A DNA stretch of 10,985 bases from an uncultured Eubacterium sp. Its GTDB lineage: Bacteria > Bacillota > Clostridia > Lachnospirales > Lachnospiraceae. The stretch spans positions 1-10,985 of the forward strand of contig CABRZK010000060.1 of assembly GCA_902475415.1 (NCBI GenBank), given 5' to 3'. The position numbers were made by a program, and so were the translations under genes. Positions 7,916 through 10,985 of this stretch are shown piece by piece; positions within the stretch are counted from its first letter, which is position 1; each line of letters opens with the position of its first letter. The notes under the pieces are model-generated. The model saw only the letters and a list, made by a program, of their open reading frames with translations. It was not told where the DNA came from and made no database searches.

Positions 7916-7944
7916 AGTATAGCACTACTTATGTCATTAGAAAA
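7916..7944 (-). promoter_or_regulatory. possible promoter of the Lon-like ATPase gene
   Basis: On the minus strand a -10 box TATACT (7916-7921) has an extended -10 TGC directly before it. A weak -35 TTTTCT (7939-7944) lies 17 bases upstream. The leader would be about 80 bases. There is no clear terminator after the carbonic anhydrase gene, so readthrough from it is also possible. Confidence 0.5.
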
Positions 7945-7963
7945 GTTAATTTTTTATGAGGAC

Positions 7964-8506
7964 TTATTCACATTTTCTTAATGCACCGGTTACAGAATCC
8001 ATAACAAATCCACGGATTGTAATATCTTTTGGCATCAGAGGATGTTTCTGAAGCGCTGCGACAGTATCTTTTACCGACTGTTCCACGCACGCAAAACCAC
8101 CCAGCCATTTCTCCAGTTCAATGCCGCTGTGACGAACGATATCAATATGCTCCTGGGATACGCCTCTGTGTGTCAGTTCTTCCAGCAGTTTTCCACCGTC
8201 CATTCCCTGAACACCGCAATCTGTATGTCCAACGACCATGACTTCTTCCACGCCAAGCTCGATAATTGCTACTAACAGGCTGCGAACCACACTGCCGTAT
8301 GGATGCGTGATCACACCGCCGGCATTTTTAATAATTTTGGCATCTCCGTTTTTCAGACCTAATGCAGCCGGTAACAACTCTGTCAGTCTCGTATCCATAC
8401 AGGTTAAAATCGCCAGCTTTTTATCCGGATACTTGCTGGTCAGATACGGCTCATAAGCCTTATCCTCAACAAATTTCTTATTATACTCCATAATTTCATC
8501 AATCAT
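7964..8506 (-). CDS. beta-class carbonic anhydrase, short form
   Basis: The enzyme interconverts carbon dioxide and bicarbonate in the cytoplasm, supplying bicarbonate to carboxylases and buffering pH. The 180-residue product shows the beta-class zinc site: Cys36 in LAILTCMDTRL with the Asp38/Arg40 dyad, then His94 and Cys97 in VVGHTDCGVQG. It also has the IKNAGGVITHPYGSVVRS segment and a RGFVMDSVTGAL end, as in small clade members such as Mycobacterium Rv1284. I chose ATG 8506 because AGGAGG (8514-8519) lies seven bases upstream. A longer frame from 8554 would place this ribosome binding site inside the coding region and adds 16 residues with no homology. The gene stands behind the long terminator hairpin at 8611-8663, so it probably has its own promoter in 8520-8610, but I see no convincing -35/-10 pair there. 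Confidence 0.93.
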   Translation of the reverse strand: MIDEIMEYNKKFVEDKAYEPYLTSKYPDKKLAILTCMDTRLTELLPAALGLKNGDAKIIKNAGGVITHPYGSVVRSLLVAIIELGVEEVMVVGHTDCGVQGMDGGKLLEELTHRGVSQEHIDIVRHSGIELEKWLGGFACVEQSVKDTVAALQKHPLMPKDITIRGFVMDSVTGALRKCE

Positions 8507-8610
8507 CGATATTCCTCCTCCTGAAAGTATCTGAATTTTTTCATTTTTCATCAAATCAATTCTGCTACGTAAAACGATCTGCTTTATTTTACATGAAATT
8601 TCCTGTGAAC

Positions 8611-8663
8611 TAAAAATAGAACTGTTTCACAAGCCAACGATCCGTCAGCTTTTGGAACAGTTC
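8611..8663 (-). terminator. long hairpin terminator, minus strand
   Basis: GAACTGTT and AACAGTTC form the outer 8 pairs of a stem that continues inward almost to a 3-base loop at 8640-8642: 21 positions with 17 Watson-Crick pairs, 2 G-U pairs and 2 mismatches. TATTTTTA follows on the minus strand. The two wobble positions pair only in the minus-strand RNA (they are A-C mismatches in the plus-strand RNA), which supports a leftward terminator. It would end the transcript of the beta-CASP gene and the small membrane reading frame, and separate them from the carbonic anhydrase. Confidence 0.75.
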
Positions 8664-8687
8664 CATTGTAACAAGTATTTCCTTATT

Positions 8688-8881
8688 TTACCAGACCACT
8701 TTTAAAAGCATCGATGTTCCATCTTCTGTCTGCGTCACACGGTAGCGATAGATATCTGAAAAACCGGTTGTTTTTCCTGTGTATCTGCCTTTTTCACCAG
8801 ATGCTTATAATTGACCATATTTACTGCTAATATCATGCTCTCCAACACAATCAAAATCGCACACATGGCTGCACTTTTCAC
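8688..8881 (-). pseudogene. small one-helix membrane protein, probably frameshifted
   Basis: From GTG 8881 the minus strand reads VKSAAMCAILIVLESMILA, a hydrophobic helix, then VNMVNYKHLVKKADTQEKQPVF, and stops soon after. Another frame continues from there with SDIYRYRVTQTEDGTSMLL, ending KVVW and a stop at 8688-8690. Both parts look like protein. They join into one frame of about 65 residues if one base is added to the run of five A's at 8759-8763 (T's on the coding strand). I do not recognise the family. The start is uncertain: no good ribosome binding site precedes the GTG, and 17 sense codons directly after the beta-CASP stop may hold more of the decayed start. Alternatives are a sequencing error in the run, phase variation or ribosomal frameshifting. 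It lies between the beta-CASP gene and the terminator, so it would be cotranscribed. Confidence 0.5.
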
Positions 8882-8943
8882 TGATATTTTTATTGTATCC
8901 CTATTCTTTTAACCTTCAGCTCTTTTCCATTTTCAAATAGATA

Positions 8944-10542
8944 TTATCTGTCCCATTTATCGCACAGTGAATTGATCTGATCTGCGAATTTTGCCATATC
9001 TTTGTTTGCAATCTCTTTATTCTTATGGATTACTGCAATCAGGCGCTGACCTGCTGCCAGAAGTCTCTCAAATACCGTATTGCCGGATTTCTTCGTCTTA
9101 CGTTTCTCCGCAAGCTTGCGGCTTCCCTGTACCACGCAGAGATTCTGCTGCAGATCATAGATATCTCCGCTGTAAGGTGCAACGGCATCCACGCCAACCA
9201 CTTCTTTTAAGTGTGCTGCAAAATTGTCCGTCACCTGATCCTGTCCATGTACGACAAACACGCGTTTTGGTTTCTGCTTCATGCCCTGTACCCAGGCCGT
9301 CAGATGATCCTTATCCGCATGACCGCTGATGCCCGGAAGATTCAGAATTTCCGCATTGACATGAACCGTCTCACCAAACAATTTGACCTCTTTTGCGCCA
9401 TTCAAAAGCTGATATCCGAGCGTACCCGGAACCTGATAGCCCACAAAAACGATGGTACATTCTTCCCGCCACAGATTATGTTTTAAATGATGGCGGATAC
9501 GACCGGCCTCACACATACCGGATGCGGAAATAATTACCTTCGGTGTCTTAATAAAGTTAATTCCTCTGGATTCATCACTGGAAACCGTCGTCTTCAATCC
9601 CGGAAAACTGATGGGATTGACACCGTTTTTGATCATTTCCAGATCTTCCTCCCGGAAGCATTCCAGCACGTTTTTATTGAAAATATTCGTTGCCTCAATG
9701 GCCAGCGGACTGTCCACATATACCTCAAAATTCTGGAAGGAGGACAACATCTGGTTCTGTTTGATCTTGCGCAGATAGTAAAGCATCTCCTGGGTACGGC
9801 CTACGGAAAATGCCGGGATTACGACATTTCCGCCTCTGGCAAAAGTCACTGCCAGCACACGGGCAAGCTCTGATGCATAATCAGGCGGCACATCATGGTT
9901 GCGATCCCCGTAGGTAGACTCCATAATCAGGTAATCCGCGGACTCCGGAATCTCCGGATCACGAATCAGAGCACGGTTGCCATTTCCGATATCACCGGAA
10001 AAAATCAGCTTGCACTCATCCTCTCCTTCTTTTGCCCACATTTCAATAAAGGAGGATCCAAGCAGATGACCTGCATCCCGGAAACAAACTGTCAATTCAT
10101 CACACACATGTACTTTTTTGTCATACTCACAAGGTACGAAATAGTTCAATACGCCCTGGGCATCATTGACACTGTACATCGGAACCACTTCCGGCTGACC
10201 GGCTCTGCGGGCTTTCCGGTTTCTCCAGTCCGCCTCAAACTCCTGAATGTGTGCACTGTCTTTCAGCATGATGTTACAAAGCTGCGTGGTTGCATTCGTG
10301 GCAAAAATCTGTCCCCGGAATCCTCTTGCATACAACAACGGCAACAATCCGGAGTGATCGATATGTGCGTGTGTCACGAACACATAGTCAATGGCTGCCG
10401 CATTCACCGGAATATCCTGGTTCTCGTAGATGTCTGCCCCCTGCTCCATACCACAATCCACCAGAATGTGCTTTTCTCCGATTTTCAGATAATGACAACT
10501 TCCTGTTACTTCATGCGCTGCACCAATAAATTCAATTCTCAT
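8944..10542 (-). CDS. MBL-fold, beta-CASP family ribonuclease-like protein with RNA-specificity (RMMBL) motif
   Basis: This is a 532-residue member of the metallo-beta-lactamase/beta-CASP nuclease family (CPSF-73/YSH1 type), acting on RNA in the cytoplasm. The metal site is complete: Asp29 in ILVDCG, THAHIDHSG (H58, H60, D62, H63), His159 in AGHLLGS, and Asp184 in FSGDIGNG. Beta-CASP marks are Glu208 in MESTYGD, PAFSVGRTQE (243-252), VDSPLA (276-281), SASGMCEAGRIRHHL with H351/H352, SGHADKDHL (406-414), and His432 in VVHGQDQ. After about residue 472 comes a basic, helical extension of about 60 residues (SRKLAEKRKTKK, then ERLLAAGQRLIAVI) that the core fold does not need. It is distinct from RNase J, which has a different motif layout and its own C-terminal domain. 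AAGGGGG (10550-10556) lies seven bases before ATG 10542. The exact RNA target is unknown. Confidence 0.9.
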   Translation of the reverse strand: MRIEFIGAAHEVTGSCHYLKIGEKHILVDCGMEQGADIYENQDIPVNAAAIDYVFVTHAHIDHSGLLPLLYARGFRGQIFATNATTQLCNIMLKDSAHIQEFEADWRNRKARRAGQPEVVPMYSVNDAQGVLNYFVPCEYDKKVHVCDELTVCFRDAGHLLGSSFIEMWAKEGEDECKLIFSGDIGNGNRALIRDPEIPESADYLIMESTYGDRNHDVPPDYASELARVLAVTFARGGNVVIPAFSVGRTQEMLYYLRKIKQNQMLSSFQNFEVYVDSPLAIEATNIFNKNVLECFREEDLEMIKNGVNPISFPGLKTTVSSDESRGINFIKTPKVIISASGMCEAGRIRHHLKHNLWREECTIVFVGYQVPGTLGYQLLNGAKEVKLFGETVHVNAEILNLPGISGHADKDHLTAWVQGMKQKPKRVFVVHGQDQVTDNFAAHLKEVVGVDAVAPYSGDIYDLQQNLCVVQGSRKLAEKRKTKKSGNTVFERLLAAGQRLIAVIHKNKEIANKDMAKFADQINSLCDKWDR

Positions 10543-10628
10543 AGAAAAACCCCCTTCTCTACTAATTTATGTACCTTCTCTTTCTGTGCATTTATATTTT
10601 TTCATATACTCCAGAAACCTGTCTTTGA

Positions 10629-10657
10629 AATATCAGAAAATCCGAAGTATACTTCAA
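10629..10657 (-). promoter_or_regulatory. possible promoter of the beta-CASP gene
   Basis: On the minus strand TTGAAG (10652-10657), a 17-base spacer, and GATATT (10629-10634, 4 of 6) form a weak promoter. The -35 is overlapped by a perfect palindrome GAAGTATACTTC (10644-10655), which could be an operator. Confidence 0.35.
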
Positions 10658-10735
10658 AACACTTTTTTTAACCGATTCCTTCTTTTCATCTGTTATAACA
10701 GACTCTTTTTTCAAAAATTTCAGGAACAATTTTAC

Positions 10736-10985
10736 TTATTTTTCATCGTCTTCCTTACCCTGCAGATAATAAATAAACTGCTGTGCGGTTCTGCCGGAAA
10801 TTCCGCCGTGGCTCAGCTCCCACTTATTTGCTTCTGCTTTCAGCTCATCTTCAGACATCTTGATGCCTGCTTTCGCTGCAAGATGAATGACAATGTCAAA
10901 GTATTCTTTCTGGCTCGGTTTGGAGTAATTGATGGTAACACCAAAACGGTTGACCAGAGATAATTTTTCCTGCATGGTATCAGAA
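10736..10985 (-). CDS. DUF815-type AAA+ ATPase, C-terminal end only
   Basis: The frame enters from the right window edge and its last 82 codons are seen. The segment SDTMQEKLSLVNRFGVTINY, then the sensor-2-like ending HGGISGRTAQQFIYYL and an acidic tail GKEDDEK, match the C-terminal part of the DUF815 family of predicted P-loop ATPases. The ATG at 10975 lies inside the conserved part and is not the start. The Walker motifs are outside the window. The gene is about 190 bases upstream of the beta-CASP gene in the same direction, and I see no GC-rich terminator between them. The function of this family is poorly known. Confidence 0.8.
   Translation of the reverse strand, partial: SDTMQEKLSLVNRFGVTINYSKPSQKEYFDIVIHLAAKAGIKMSEDELKAEANKWELSHGGISGRTAQQFIYYLQGKEDDEK

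Noticed and set aside
7964..8554. Longer carbonic anhydrase start at 8554
   Set aside because: A strong AGGAGG lies seven bases before ATG 8506, and the extra 16 residues do not resemble the family.
9895..10671. 258-codon plus-strand open frame
   Set aside because: It is antisense to the well-supported beta-CASP gene, has no family-like motif and no ribosome binding site.
10681..10715. Plus-strand terminator formed by TCTGTTATAACAGA and the following T-run
   Set aside because: The stem is only about five A/T-rich pairs and no plus-strand gene precedes it.

Overview
The window looks like an ordinary chromosomal stretch from a low-to-moderate GC member of the Clostridia, most likely a gut Lachnospiraceae. 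This rests on strong AGGAGG-type ribosome binding sites, the style of the LCP and beta-CASP proteins, a TetM-like protein carrying a Rae1/YacP nuclease domain, and a CIRCE heat-shock operator. I see no tRNA, rRNA, CRISPR array, transposase or phage gene. All intact genes lie on the minus strand, so transcription runs from right to left.

Right end (10985 to 8600): the C-terminal end of a DUF815-type AAA+ ATPase is followed by a full-length MBL-fold beta-CASP ribonuclease-like protein. Next come a short reading frame for a one-helix membrane protein that appears broken by a single-base frameshift in an A5/T5 run, and a long hairpin with a T-tract that should terminate the leftward transcript. 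Middle (8506 to 4716): a small beta-class carbonic anhydrase, a Lon-type AAA+ ATPase with no protease domain and an Asn in place of the Walker B Asp, and a three-helix LytR-CpsA-Psr (LCP) cell-wall glycopolymer transferase. The only plus-strand item is a 5'-truncated radical SAM protein remnant (about 4157 to 4738), whose tail overlaps the end of the LCP gene.

Left end (3882 to 1): a TetM/EF-G-like ribosomal GTPase is fused to a C-terminal NYN domain of the Rae1 (YacP) A-site mRNA endonuclease family. It has its own TTGACA promoter. It is followed by the N-terminal 373 codons of the protease Lon, whose promoter carries a near-perfect CIRCE element (HrcA operator) between the -10 box and the ribosome binding site.

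The best candidate for an undescribed system is the GTPase-Rae1 fusion. A translation-factor body that docks in the ribosomal A site is tethered to a nuclease family known to cut mRNA in that site, and it sits beside a heat-shock-controlled lon. Together they suggest a ribosome rescue and protein quality control theme, though the functional link is inference. Second is the protease-less Lon-like ATPase with the altered Walker B motif.
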